Positions 17,329-26,636 of a DNA stretch of 64,000 nt are shown here, one piece after another (the stretch's first letter is position 1; every line of letters starts with the position of its first letter). The DNA is from JADGRB01 sp036267635 (GTDB lineage: Bacteria > Myxococcota_A > Polyangia > Fen-1088), in the NCBI GenBank assembly GCA_036267635.1, contig DATAVR010000157.1, positions 3,479 to 67,478 on the forward strand, in the 5' to 3' direction. The position numbers and the translations under genes are program-made. Below the pieces are notes generated by a model. It did no database searches and was not told the origin of the DNA. It saw only the letters and a program-made list of their open reading frames with translations.

Positions 17329-18327
17329 GTGCGGCTCGGAGATCTCATCGGCCAGGATCTGGCGCGGGCGGCGCTCGAGCGCGCCATCGCCGGCGGCCGC
17401 GTGGCGCACGCCTACGTCTTCGAAGGGCCCCCCGGCGTCGGCAAGCGGAGCGCTGCGCTCGGGCTGGCGATGGCGCTCGACTGTCCGGTGGCGCCCGGCG
17501 CCGGTTGCGGCGCCTGCGAGGTCTGCCGCCGCATCGAGGCGGGCCTGCATCCCGACGTGCCGAGCTTCGGTCCTTCGGGACCCGGCGGGCAGGTGGTCAT
17601 CGAGGATATCCGCGCCATTCTCGCCCTGGCGCGGACGCGGCCGCACGAGGCGCCGGCACGGATCATCGTCGTCGACGACGCCGACACGATGAACCCCAAT
17701 TCGGCCAACGGCCTCTTGAAGACGCTGGAGGAGCCGCTGGCAGGAAATCATCTGGTGCTCTGCACGGCCGCGCCCGATCGCCTGCTGCCGACCGTCCGCT
17801 CGCGCGCGCAGCGCATCCGATTTCGCGCGCTCAGCCCGGCCGCGCTGGCGGCGCTCGCCCGCGCGCGGGGCCTGCCCGAGGCGCGCGCCGAGATTGCGGT
17901 CGCGCTCGCCGACGGCTCGGCGGCGCGCATGCTGGAAGCGGCCGCCGCCGAGAGCGCCGAGGGTGGTCTGGCCGAAGCGTTGGGCGAGCTGCGGCGCACG
18001 GTCGCCACGCCGGGGGCCGGTCAACTGTTCGACACCGTCGCCGCCCTGACCGGCGAGAAAGAGAGCAAAGCGGATCTGCCGCGCCTGGTGGCGCTCCTCG
18101 GCGGCCTCTACCGCGACGCCATCGCGGTGGCGGCGGGAGCGCCCGAGCTGGCCACTCTCGCCCGCGCGGGAGACCCGCAGTCGCTGGCCCGGGCAGGGCT
18201 CGATCGGCTGGGCCGGGCGGTGACGGCGATCGTCGACGTCCAGCTGGCGCTGCAGGTCAACGCCAACCCGGCGCTGGCGCTGGAGCGGCTGCTGATCGCG
18301 CTCAAAAGACAGGAGGTGCGCCCGTGA
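17329..18327 (+). CDS. holB: DNA polymerase III delta-prime subunit
   Basis: This 332-residue AAA+ clamp-loader subunit begins with 'LIGQDLARAALERAI', then Walker A-like GPPGVGKRS, a zinc-type Cys cluster (CGACEVCRR), Walker B-like VVDDADTMN and a sensor region 'TAAPDRLLPTVRSRAQ'. The delta-prime family carries a Ser-Arg-Cys motif; here it reads SRA, a minor variant. It loads the sliding clamp with DnaX and HolA. The start is GTG 17329. The stop overlaps the start of ricT (GTGA), and the order holB-ricT-metG matches the arrangement known in Bacillus (holB-yaaT). Confidence 0.9.
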   Translation: MRLGDLIGQDLARAALERAIAGGRVAHAYVFEGPPGVGKRSAALGLAMALDCPVAPGAGCGACEVCRRIEAGLHPDVPSFGPSGPGGQVVIEDIRAILALARTRPHEAPARIIVVDDADTMNPNSANGLLKTLEEPLAGNHLVLCTAAPDRLLPTVRSRAQRIRFRALSPAALAALARARGLPEARAEIAVALADGSAARMLEAAAAESAEGGLAEALGELRRTVATPGAGQLFDTVAALTGEKESKADLPRLVALLGGLYRDAIAVAAGAPELATLARAGDPQSLARAGLDRLGRAVTAIVDVQLALQVNANPALALERLLIALKRQEVRP

Positions 18328-19163
18328 GCGAAACGGCGGCGGCGCCGACCGTCAACGTCGCGGGCGTGAAGCTCGATCCGCGCGGCCGGGTGCTGGCCTG
18401 CGACGCCGGCGAGCTGGAGCTACGCCACGGCGATCGGGTGGTGATCGACGACGGGCGCGACACCGACGTCGGCGTGGTGGCGGTCCCCTCCAGGCGCCGG
18501 CCCGAAAGCAACGGCGGGCCGCTGCCGCGCATCGTTCGCCGCGCCGAGGAGCGCGATCTCGACCGCCTGCGTGTCGCGGCCGAGCGCGCCAACGAGGCGC
18601 GGTCGTTCGCACGCGAGCGCGCGGCGGCGCAGAAGCTGGGCATCAAGGTCTTCCGCGTCGATTTCCAGCGCGGCGGGCGGGCGATCTTCTACTTCGCCGC
18701 CGAGACGCGCGTCGATTTTCGCGACCTGGTGCGCGATCTGGCCGCCCGCTACCACACGCGCATCGAGCTGCGCCAGGTCGGCGTGCGCGACGAGGCCAAG
18801 ATGGTGGGCGGCATCGGCTCCTGCGGCCGCGAGCTCTGCTGCACCACCTTCCTGCCCAAGTTCGCGCCGGTGTCGATCAAGATGGCCAAGCATCAGAACC
18901 TGGCGATGGCGCCCACGAAGGTCTCGGGCCAGTGCGGCCGCCTCAAGTGCTGCCTGGTCTACGAGGACGCGACCTACCTCGAAGCGGCGGCGGCGCTGCC
19001 GAAGATCGGCAAGCGCGTCGCTACGCCGGAGGGGATCGGCCGGGTGGGCGACCTCGACGTGCTGCGCGGTCGCGTGCGTGTCTACTTCGACGGCGCGCCT
19101 CCCAAGACCTTCACCGCCGACGATCTGCAACCGGCCCCCGGGCCGCCCTCCGACGAACGATAA
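18324..19163 (+). CDS. ricT: PSP1-domain protein RicT/YaaT
   Basis: This 279-residue protein has the conserved PSP1 core with 'IFYFAAETRVDFRDLVRDL', 'RIELRQVGVRDEAKMVGGIG', 'CGRELCCTTFL' and 'GQCGRLKCCLVYED'. The Cys clusters support the Fe-S cluster known in the RicAFT complex of Bacillus, which controls RNase Y; YaaT also affects replication and sporulation. GTG 18324 is preceded by a strong AGGAGGTG and overlaps the holB stop by four bases, so it is translationally coupled. The next gene, metG, starts 5 bp after its stop. Confidence 0.92.
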   Translation: MSETAAAPTVNVAGVKLDPRGRVLACDAGELELRHGDRVVIDDGRDTDVGVVAVPSRRRPESNGGPLPRIVRRAEERDLDRLRVAAERANEARSFARERAAAQKLGIKVFRVDFQRGGRAIFYFAAETRVDFRDLVRDLAARYHTRIELRQVGVRDEAKMVGGIGSCGRELCCTTFLPKFAPVSIKMAKHQNLAMAPTKVSGQCGRLKCCLVYEDATYLEAAAALPKIGKRVATPEGIGRVGDLDVLRGRVRVYFDGAPPKTFTADDLQPAPGPPSDER

Positions 19164-19168
19164 GGACG

Positions 19169-21127
19169 ATGTCCCGCTTCTACATCACGACGCCGATCTA
19201 CTACGTCAACGCCCTCCCCCACCTCGGCACCTTCTACACGACGGTGGTCGCCGACGCGCTGGCGCGCTACCACCGCGCGCGCGCGCGGTCGCGCGGCGAG
19301 GACCCGAAGGAGAGCGTCTTCTTCCTCACGGGGCTCGATGAGCACGGCCAGAAGATCGAACGCATCGCGCGCGAGCGCGGGATGGACCCGCAGGCCTACT
19401 GCGACGGGATCGCCGAGAAGTTCCAGGAGACCTGGAAGCAGATCGGGATCTCCAACGACGACTTCATCCGCACCACGCAACCGCGGCACAAGGCCGCCGT
19501 CGCCGAGATGTGGCGGCGGCTGGAAACGGACATCTACCAGGCCGAGTACGAGGGGATGTACTGCGTCGGCTGCGAAGAGGCCAAGAGCGAGGATGACGTC
19601 GTCGTCGACGGCGATCGCAAGCTCTGCAAGATCCACCTGACGCCCGTCGATAACGTGAAGGAGAAGAATTACTTCTTCCGGCTGTCGGCTTACGCGGACA
19701 GGCTCCTTGCCTGGTACGAGACCAACCCGGTGCGCCCCGAGTCGCGCCTCAACGAGGTGCGCTCGTTCGTGAAGAGCGGCCTGCGCGACATCTCGATCTC
19801 GCGCACGACGATCAAGTGGGGGCTCCCGGTCCCGAACGATCCGAAGCACACCATCTACGTCTGGATCGACGCGCTCACCAACTACCTGACCGTGCTGGGC
19901 GGCCCCGACGCGATCGCGCGCGGCGAAGCCAAGGGCGCCTTCTGGGCCGATGCCAACCACCTCATCGCCAAGGACATCCTCCGCTTCCACGCCGTCTACT
20001 GGCCGGCGCTGCTGATGAGCGCGGGCCTGCTGACCGACACGATCAAAGCGCCCAAGATCTTCTGCCACGGCTACCTGACCGTGAAGGGCCAGAAGATCTC
20101 CAAGTCGATGCCCGCCACCCGTGTCGACCCCACGGCCATTGCCGCTGAGCTGGGCGTCGATCCGCTCCGTTACTTCGTCCTGCGCGAATACACCTTCGGC
20201 GGCGACGGCGACTTCACCTACGAGGCGCTCTTCCAGCGACATCAATCGGACCTGGGGAACGACCTCGGGAATCTCCTCAACCGGACGCTGTCGATGGTGC
20301 ACCGGTACGTCGGCGCCGATCTCCCGGCGCGCCCGCTGCAAAACGGCGCCGCCGCCGAGCTCCTCGGCCAGACGCAATCATCCTGGGAATCCTTCGACCC
20401 CTCGGGCGCGCTCGAAGCGACCTGGCGGCTCGTTCGCGCCTACAACCAGAAGATCGACGAAGAGAAGCCTTGGGTGTTGCACAAAGGTGGCGAGCAGGAT
20501 CGGCTGCTCAATGTGCTGGCCGGCTGCTGCGAGGCCCTCCGCTGGGCCGCGCTCATGGTGGCGCCGGCGATGCCCGATTCCTCGCGCGAGATCCTCCGCC
20601 AGCTCGGCCGCCTGGAGGACGAAGGAAGCTGGCCCCAAACCTTCGGCTGGCCGGGCGGCACGCTCGCCGAGCCGAAACCGGTCTTCCCGCGCATCGAGCC
20701 GGAACGGCAGGCGGAGCTGATCGCCAAGTGGGTGCCGGCCGAGGCCGCGCCCGCCGTCGGACCAACGACCTCCGCGGCGCCCGTGGTCGCCGCACCACCT
20801 GCCGACGTCTCGATCGACGACTTCGCGAAGATCGATCTGCGCGCCGCGAAGGTCCTCGCCGCCGAGCGCGTGCCCAAAGCCGACAAGTTGCTCAAGCTGA
20901 CCCTCGACGTCGGCGGCGGCGAGACGCGCACGGTCGTTTCTGGAATCGCGCCCGCCTACACGCCCGAGGCGATGGTCGGCAAGACGGTCGTGTATTTCTC
21001 GAACCTGGTGCCCCGAAAGATCCGCGGCGTCCTCTCGCAGGGGATGATCCTGGCCGCCGGCGATGCCGAGGTCCTCGGTCTCTCAGCCCTCGACCGCGAC
21101 GTCGCGCCGGGCACCAAGATCCGCTAG
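19169..21127 (+). CDS. metG: methionyl-tRNA synthetase with C-terminal tRNA-binding domain
   Basis: This 652-residue class I enzyme loads Met onto tRNA. The HIGH-type motif appears as PHLGT near residue 16 and the KMSKS-type loop as KGQKISKS. The C-terminal 105 residues form an Arc1p/EMAP-II-like tRNA-binding domain ('KIDLRAAKVLAAERV', 'VVYFSNLVPRKIRGVLSQGM'). The zinc-knuckle insertion reads CVGC...CKIH, so one canonical Cys is replaced by His. ATG 19169 follows an AAGGA site at 19162-19166. It is third in the holB-ricT-metG operon. Confidence 0.96.
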   Translation: MSRFYITTPIYYVNALPHLGTFYTTVVADALARYHRARARSRGEDPKESVFFLTGLDEHGQKIERIARERGMDPQAYCDGIAEKFQETWKQIGISNDDFIRTTQPRHKAAVAEMWRRLETDIYQAEYEGMYCVGCEEAKSEDDVVVDGDRKLCKIHLTPVDNVKEKNYFFRLSAYADRLLAWYETNPVRPESRLNEVRSFVKSGLRDISISRTTIKWGLPVPNDPKHTIYVWIDALTNYLTVLGGPDAIARGEAKGAFWADANHLIAKDILRFHAVYWPALLMSAGLLTDTIKAPKIFCHGYLTVKGQKISKSMPATRVDPTAIAAELGVDPLRYFVLREYTFGGDGDFTYEALFQRHQSDLGNDLGNLLNRTLSMVHRYVGADLPARPLQNGAAAELLGQTQSSWESFDPSGALEATWRLVRAYNQKIDEEKPWVLHKGGEQDRLLNVLAGCCEALRWAALMVAPAMPDSSREILRQLGRLEDEGSWPQTFGWPGGTLAEPKPVFPRIEPERQAELIAKWVPAEAAPAVGPTTSAAPVVAAPPADVSIDDFAKIDLRAAKVLAAERVPKADKLLKLTLDVGGGETRTVVSGIAPAYTPEAMVGKTVVYFSNLVPRKIRGVLSQGMILAAGDAEVLGLSALDRDVAPGTKIR

Positions 21128-21190
21128 TCCCCGGGTGCTATCCTCGCGTCCGGGGGCAACCGCGCGGGCGAACGCGCCGATGACCGGCGC

Positions 21191-21619
21191 ATGGGGAAAG
21201 TGATGCAAAAGATTAGGCTCACGAACAGCTACGACGAAGATGCCGTCAACCGGGGTCACCTCGGCGCCGACGAGGTTCGCACCACGGAAATCGAAGCGCT
21301 GGTGGACACTGGCGCGACCATGATGGTGCTGCCGGCAGAGGCCGTCTCCCGCTTGGGGCTCCTTCCCGCAGGCTACCGCAAAGTTCGCTACGCCGACGGC
21401 CGCGTGGCCGAGGTCCCCTGGGTCGGGGGAATCCGAATCACGATCCTTGGACGGGAAGCAATCATCAGCGCGCTGGTCGAGGCGGCCGGCACGACGCCGC
21501 TCATCGGGCAAATCCCCCTCGAGGAGCTCGATCTGCTGGTCGATCCGAAGTCGCGCGAGCTGCTGGTCAACCCGGCTTCGCCGGACGCGCCGCTGCTGGA
21601 TCTGCTCTCGGCTGCCTGA
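21191..21619 (+). CDS. small retropepsin-like (clan AA) aspartic protease
   Basis: This 142-residue protein has a single aspartic protease half-domain. The catalytic motif is 'ALVDTGATMMVLP' (Asp-Thr-Gly), followed by a flap-like strand and 'AGTTPLIGQIPLEELDLLVD' matching the hydrophobic hG-L pair. As in retroviral proteases, two copies would dimerise to form one active site. There is no signal or membrane segment, so it is presumably cytosolic. Substrate unknown. ATG 21203, preceded by GGGGAAAG, is an alternative start. It is 63 bp after metG and may share its transcript. Confidence 0.82.
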   Translation: MGKVMQKIRLTNSYDEDAVNRGHLGADEVRTTEIEALVDTGATMMVLPAEAVSRLGLLPAGYRKVRYADGRVAEVPWVGGIRITILGREAIISALVEAAGTTPLIGQIPLEELDLLVDPKSRELLVNPASPDAPLLDLLSAA

Positions 21620-21718
21620 TCGACCCTAGGTCGGCGTCGGGACGGCGAAAATCGGGCGGCGGCCTGCACTTTTTCTCTTGCGCTCATGGCCCTCGGTCGG
21701 GGCTAATCAGCAGCCGCC

Positions 21719-22966
21719 ATGCCCAGCCCGAAGCCAGTCATTCCGTTAGGTGCCGATCCGATCACCGTCCACGCCGCCGGGCACCTGGAGGTGCCGGATC
21801 ACCCGATCATTCCTTTCATTGAAGGCGATGGGACCGGGCCGGACATCTGGCGCGCCAGCGTCCGGGTGCTCGACGCGGCGGTGGCCAAGGAGTTCGGCGG
21901 CAAGAAGAAGATCGCCTGGGCCGAGGTCTACGCCGGCGGAAAATCGAAGGAGCTGTTCGACAGCTGGCTCCCCGACGAGACGCTGGAGGCCTTCAAGACC
22001 TACTACGTCGGCATCAAGGGGCCGCTCACCACCCCGGTCGGCGGCGGCATCCGGTCGCTCAACGTCGCCATCCGGCAGATGCTCGACCTCTACGTCTGCC
22101 TGCGCCCGGTGCAGTACTTCAAGGGCGTCCCCTCGCCGGTGAAGGCGCCCGAGAAGGTCGACATGGTGATCTTCCGCGAGAACACCGAGGACATCTACGC
22201 CGGGATCGAGTGGGCCGCCGAATCGCCCGAGGCGAAGAAGGTGATCGCGTTCTTGCAGAACGAGATGGGGGTCAAGAACATCCGGTTCCCCAGCACCTCC
22301 GGCATCGGCATCAAGCCGGTCTCGCGCGAGGGGACCGAGCGGCTGGTCCGCGCGGCGCTCGACTACGCCATCCTCCACAAGCGCAAGAGCGTCACCCTGG
22401 TCCACAAGGGGAACATCATGAAGTTCACCGAGGGCGGGTTCCGCGACTGGGGCTACGCCCTGGTCAAGCGCGAGTACGAGGGGCGCGCCATCGGCTGGGA
22501 CGACTGCGGCGGCAAGCCGCCCGCGGGCCAGGTTCTTGTCAAAGACTCCATCGCCGACATCACCCTGCAGCAGGTGCTCACCCGCCCCGACGAGTTCGAG
22601 GTCATCGCCACGCTGAACCTCAACGGCGACTATCTGTCGGACGCGCTGGCCGCGCAGGTGGGCGGCATCGGCATCGCGCCGGGCGGCAACATCAACTACG
22701 TGACCGGGCACGCGGTGTTCGAGGCGACGCACGGGACGGCGCCCAAGTATGCCAACCTCGACAAGGTGAACCCGGGATCGGTCATCCTTTCGGGCGTCAT
22801 GCTGCTCGAGCACCTCGGCTGGACCGGCGCCGCCGACCGGATCGTGGCCGCGCTCGAGAAGACCATCGCGCAAAAAACCGTCACCTACGATTTTGCGCGT
22901 CTCATGGAGGGAGCCAAGGAAGTAAGCTGCTCCGCCTTCGGCGACGCCATCATCTCGAATCTGTAG
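21719..22966 (+). CDS. icd: NADP-type isocitrate dehydrogenase
   Basis: This 415-residue TCA enzyme converts isocitrate to 2-oxoglutarate. Ser113 lies in 'GGGIRSLNVAIRQ', the site phosphorylated by AceK in E. coli. The cofactor region 'ATHGTAPKYANLDKVNPGS' has the Lys-Tyr pair typical of NADP-specific enzymes. Length matches E. coli Icd (416). It is first of the block icd-mdh-sucC-sucD-ndk; mdh starts 16 bp after its stop, so all five are probably co-transcribed. Confidence 0.96.
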   Translation: MPSPKPVIPLGADPITVHAAGHLEVPDHPIIPFIEGDGTGPDIWRASVRVLDAAVAKEFGGKKKIAWAEVYAGGKSKELFDSWLPDETLEAFKTYYVGIKGPLTTPVGGGIRSLNVAIRQMLDLYVCLRPVQYFKGVPSPVKAPEKVDMVIFRENTEDIYAGIEWAAESPEAKKVIAFLQNEMGVKNIRFPSTSGIGIKPVSREGTERLVRAALDYAILHKRKSVTLVHKGNIMKFTEGGFRDWGYALVKREYEGRAIGWDDCGGKPPAGQVLVKDSIADITLQQVLTRPDEFEVIATLNLNGDYLSDALAAQVGGIGIAPGGNINYVTGHAVFEATHGTAPKYANLDKVNPGSVILSGVMLLEHLGWTGAADRIVAALEKTIAQKTVTYDFARLMEGAKEVSCSAFGDAIISNL

Positions 22967-22982
22967 ACAAGGAGCCCCACGC

Positions 22983-23921
22983 ATGCCCGGTCGTAAGAAG
23001 ATCGCCCTCATTGGTTCCGGCAACATCGGCGGCGAGCTGGCCTCGCTGGCGGCGCGCCACGAGCTCGGCGACGTCGTCCTGTTCGACATCCCCGAGAAGG
23101 AGGGCCTCGCCAAGGGCAAGGCGCTCGACCTCGAGCAGAACAACGCCGTCCTCGGTCACGACGCCAAGATCACCGGCAGCTCGAACTGGGCCGACTGTGC
23201 CGGCGCCGACGTCGTCATCATCACCGCCGGCGTGCCGCGCAAGCCGGGGATGTCGCGCGACGATCTTCTGTCGGTGAACCTGAAGATCATCCGCAACGTC
23301 GGCGAGAATCTGAAGAAGCACTGCCCCGAGGCGTTCGTCATCGTGGTGTCGAACCCGCTCGACGTCATGGTCTACGAGCTCAAGCAGATCACCGGCTTTC
23401 CGGCCAAGAAGGTGGTCGGGATGGCGGGGATCCTCGACTCCGGACGTTTTCAACTTTTCCTGGCCCAGGAGGCGGGCGTGTCGGTGAAGGACGTGCGCGC
23501 CATGGTGCTGGGCGGCCACGGCGACACCATGGTGCCGATCCTCAGCGCCACCACCATCAACGGCGTTCCGGTGAAGCAGCTGGTCGCCGCCGACAAGCTG
23601 GCGGCCATCGTCGACCGCACCCGCAACGGCGGCGGCGAGATCGTCAAGCTGATGGGGACCAGCGCCTTCGCGGCGCCGGCCTCCTCGGCGATCGCCATGG
23701 CCACGGCGTACCTGAAGGACCAGAAGCGCCTCCTCGCCTGTGCCGCCCACCTCGACGGCGAGTACGGGCACAAGGACCTCTACCTGGGCGTCCCCATCGT
23801 GCTCGGCGCCGGCGGCGTCGAGAAGATCGTCCCGCTCGAGCTCTCGGCCGACGAGAAGGCGGCGCTCGACAAATCGGCGGCGGCCGTGCGCGAAGTGCTC
23901 GAAGCTGCGCGCAAGCTGTAA
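22983..23921 (+). CDS. mdh: malate dehydrogenase (lactate-dehydrogenase-like type)
   Basis: This 312-residue enzyme oxidises malate to oxaloacetate with NAD. The Rossmann motif is IALIGSGNIGG with an acidic end of strand 2 (VLFDIPE). The mobile loop 'GVPRKPGMSRDDLL' carries the substrate-binding Arg residues typical of malate rather than lactate dehydrogenases, and the catalytic His is in MVLGGHGDTM. It lies between icd and sucC with short gaps. Confidence 0.96.
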   Translation: MPGRKKIALIGSGNIGGELASLAARHELGDVVLFDIPEKEGLAKGKALDLEQNNAVLGHDAKITGSSNWADCAGADVVIITAGVPRKPGMSRDDLLSVNLKIIRNVGENLKKHCPEAFVIVVSNPLDVMVYELKQITGFPAKKVVGMAGILDSGRFQLFLAQEAGVSVKDVRAMVLGGHGDTMVPILSATTINGVPVKQLVAADKLAAIVDRTRNGGGEIVKLMGTSAFAAPASSAIAMATAYLKDQKRLLACAAHLDGEYGHKDLYLGVPIVLGAGGVEKIVPLELSADEKAALDKSAAAVREVLEAARKL

Positions 23922-23943
23922 TAGAGAAAGGCCCAGTGACGCC

Positions 23944-25128
<1,185 letters not shown>

Positions 25129-25130
25129 CC

Positions 25131-26006
25131 ATGTCCGTTCTCGTCGGAAAAGCGACCAAGCTGATCGTCCAGGGGATCACCGGCTCGGCCGGGACGTTCC
25201 ACGCCAAGCAGATGCGCGAGTACGGCACCAACGTCGTCGGCGGTGTCACCCCGGGCAAAGGTGGCCTGGTCCACGAAGGCTTCACCGTGTTCGACACCGT
25301 CGCCGAGGCGGTCAAGAAGACCGGCGCCAACGCCACCGTCATCTACGTACCGCCGCCCGGCGCCGCCGACGCGATCCTCGAGGCGGCGCAGGCGGGCATC
25401 GCCGTCGTCGTCTGCATCACCGAGGGGATCCCCACGCTCGACATGGTGCGGGCCAAGCGCGCGCTCGACGTCTACGGCTCGAAGGTGACGCTCATCGGCC
25501 CGAATTGTCCCGGCATCATCACGCCGGGCGAGTGCAAGATCGGGATCATGCCGGGCTACATCCACAAGGCCGGCAAGGTCGGCGTGGTGTCGCGCTCGGG
25601 GACGCTCACCTACGAGGCGGCCCACCAATTGACTGCGCTCGGCCTCGGACAGTCGACGGCCATCGGCATCGGCGGCGACCCTGTCAAGGGGATCGACTTC
25701 GTCGACTGCCTCGCCATGTTCGAACGCGATCCGCAGACCGAGGCGGTGCTCATGATCGGCGAGATCGGCGGGACATCCGAAGAGGAGGCCGCCCACTTCG
25801 TGAAGGCCCACATGAAGAAGCCGGTGGCCGCCTTCATCGCCGGCCAGACCGCCCCGCCCGGCAAGCGGATGGGCCACGCCGGCGCCATCATCAGCGGCGG
25901 CAAGGGGACCGCCGCCGAGAAGATCGCGGCGCTCAAAGAGGCCAACATCGCCATCGCCGCCACCCCGGCCGAGCTCGGCAAGACCGTCGCCAAATTCGTT
26001 TCATGA
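25131..26006 (+). CDS. sucD: succinyl-CoA synthetase alpha subunit
   Basis: This 291-residue CoA-binding subunit has the N-terminal 'KLIVQGITGSAGTFHAKQM', CoA-loop 'GPNCPGIITPGECKIGIMPG' and phospho-His site in MGHAGAIISGG. With SucC it makes ATP or GTP from succinyl-CoA. Length agrees with E. coli (289). A two-hairpin repeat element follows its stop by two bases and separates it from ndk. Confidence 0.96.
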   Translation: MSVLVGKATKLIVQGITGSAGTFHAKQMREYGTNVVGGVTPGKGGLVHEGFTVFDTVAEAVKKTGANATVIYVPPPGAADAILEAAQAGIAVVVCITEGIPTLDMVRAKRALDVYGSKVTLIGPNCPGIITPGECKIGIMPGYIHKAGKVGVVSRSGTLTYEAAHQLTALGLGQSTAIGIGGDPVKGIDFVDCLAMFERDPQTEAVLMIGEIGGTSEEEAAHFVKAHMKKPVAAFIAGQTAPPGKRMGHAGAIISGGKGTAAEKIAALKEANIAIAATPAELGKTVAKFVS

Positions 26007-26008
26007 TA

Positions 26009-26083
26009 GTGGGAACCCTCAAAGGGTTCCCAAACCCTCCCGCGACGGGATCGGCCGAGCAAAGCTCGTCCAATCCCACGCAA
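26009..26083 (+). repeat. 75-bp dispersed two-hairpin element, copy A
   Basis: Hairpin 1 has TGGGAACCCT pairing with AGGGTTCCCA around loop CAA. A conserved linker CCCTCCCGCGACGG follows. Hairpin 2 is CGAGC-AAA-GCTCG, and the element ends CCACGCAA. The same ungapped 75-bp pattern occurs inverted at 55641-55715 (60 of 75 bases identical by my alignment). The stem of hairpin 2 differs by a compensatory pair (A-T here, G-C there). It lies between sucD and ndk and may act as a terminator/attenuator or REP-type element. Confidence 0.75.
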
Positions 26084-26117
26084 TCACCCTCATCAGCAAC
26101 CCACTAGAGAAAGATCC

Positions 26118-26537
26118 ATGTCCATCGAACGCACCTTCGGAATCGTCAAGCCCGACGCCGTCGCCAAGAATGCCGTCGGCGGTGTCATCGATATGGTCGA
26201 GAAGGCCGGCCTCAAGATCGTCGGCCTCCGCTTGGTCCACCTCTCGGACGCCCAGGCGCGCGCCTTCTACGCCGTGCACAAAGAGCGCCCCTTCTTCGGC
26301 GACCTCGTCCGCTTCATGACCTCCGGACCGGCCGTGGTCATGGCGATCGAAGGCGAGAGCGCCGTCGCCCGCTACCGCGAGGCGATGGGGCCGACCGACT
26401 CGAAGAAGGCGCCCGCCGGCACCATTCGGCAGAAGTACGGGACCGACATCGAGAAGAACGCCGTCCATGGCAGCGACGGGCCCGACACGGCGCGCGGCGA
26501 GCTGGCGTTCTTCTTCGCGGGCCTCGACCTCGCCTAG
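26118..26537 (+). CDS. ndk: nucleoside diphosphate kinase
   Basis: This 139-residue enzyme transfers the gamma-phosphate from ATP to nucleoside diphosphates. The N-terminus 'ERTFGIVKPDAVAKNAVG' and the active-site 'NAVHGSD' (His117) are canonical, and length is as expected. It closes the icd-mdh-sucCD block, consistent with using GTP or ATP made by succinyl-CoA synthetase. A two-hairpin element lies in the 111-bp gap upstream and may tune its expression. Confidence 0.97.
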   Translation: MSIERTFGIVKPDAVAKNAVGGVIDMVEKAGLKIVGLRLVHLSDAQARAFYAVHKERPFFGDLVRFMTSGPAVVMAIEGESAVARYREAMGPTDSKKAPAGTIRQKYGTDIEKNAVHGSDGPDTARGELAFFFAGLDLA

Positions 26538-26593
26538 CTGTCGCCCGCGGCCCGAGGGTGTTCTCTTTGTCGCAGAGCGTTCACCTTGAAGTA

Positions 26594-26622
26594 TTTATCC
26601 TTACCTGGAATCAGGATATAGT
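26594..26622 (+). promoter_or_regulatory. AT-rich promoter-like region with inverted repeat
   Basis: This is an AT-rich island in GC-rich DNA before the MopE lipoprotein gene. TATCCT (26596-26601) and AGGATA (26613-26618) form a 6-bp inverted repeat, and TATAGT (26617-26622) is a -10-like box. The -35 is not clear. The repeat could be an operator overlapping the promoter. Confidence 0.35.
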
Positions 26623-26636
26623 GGACGCGCAACAAT

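Noticed and set aside
19082..20377. 431-codon frame antisense to metG
   Set aside because: Mirror of a well-conserved enzyme with no independent support.
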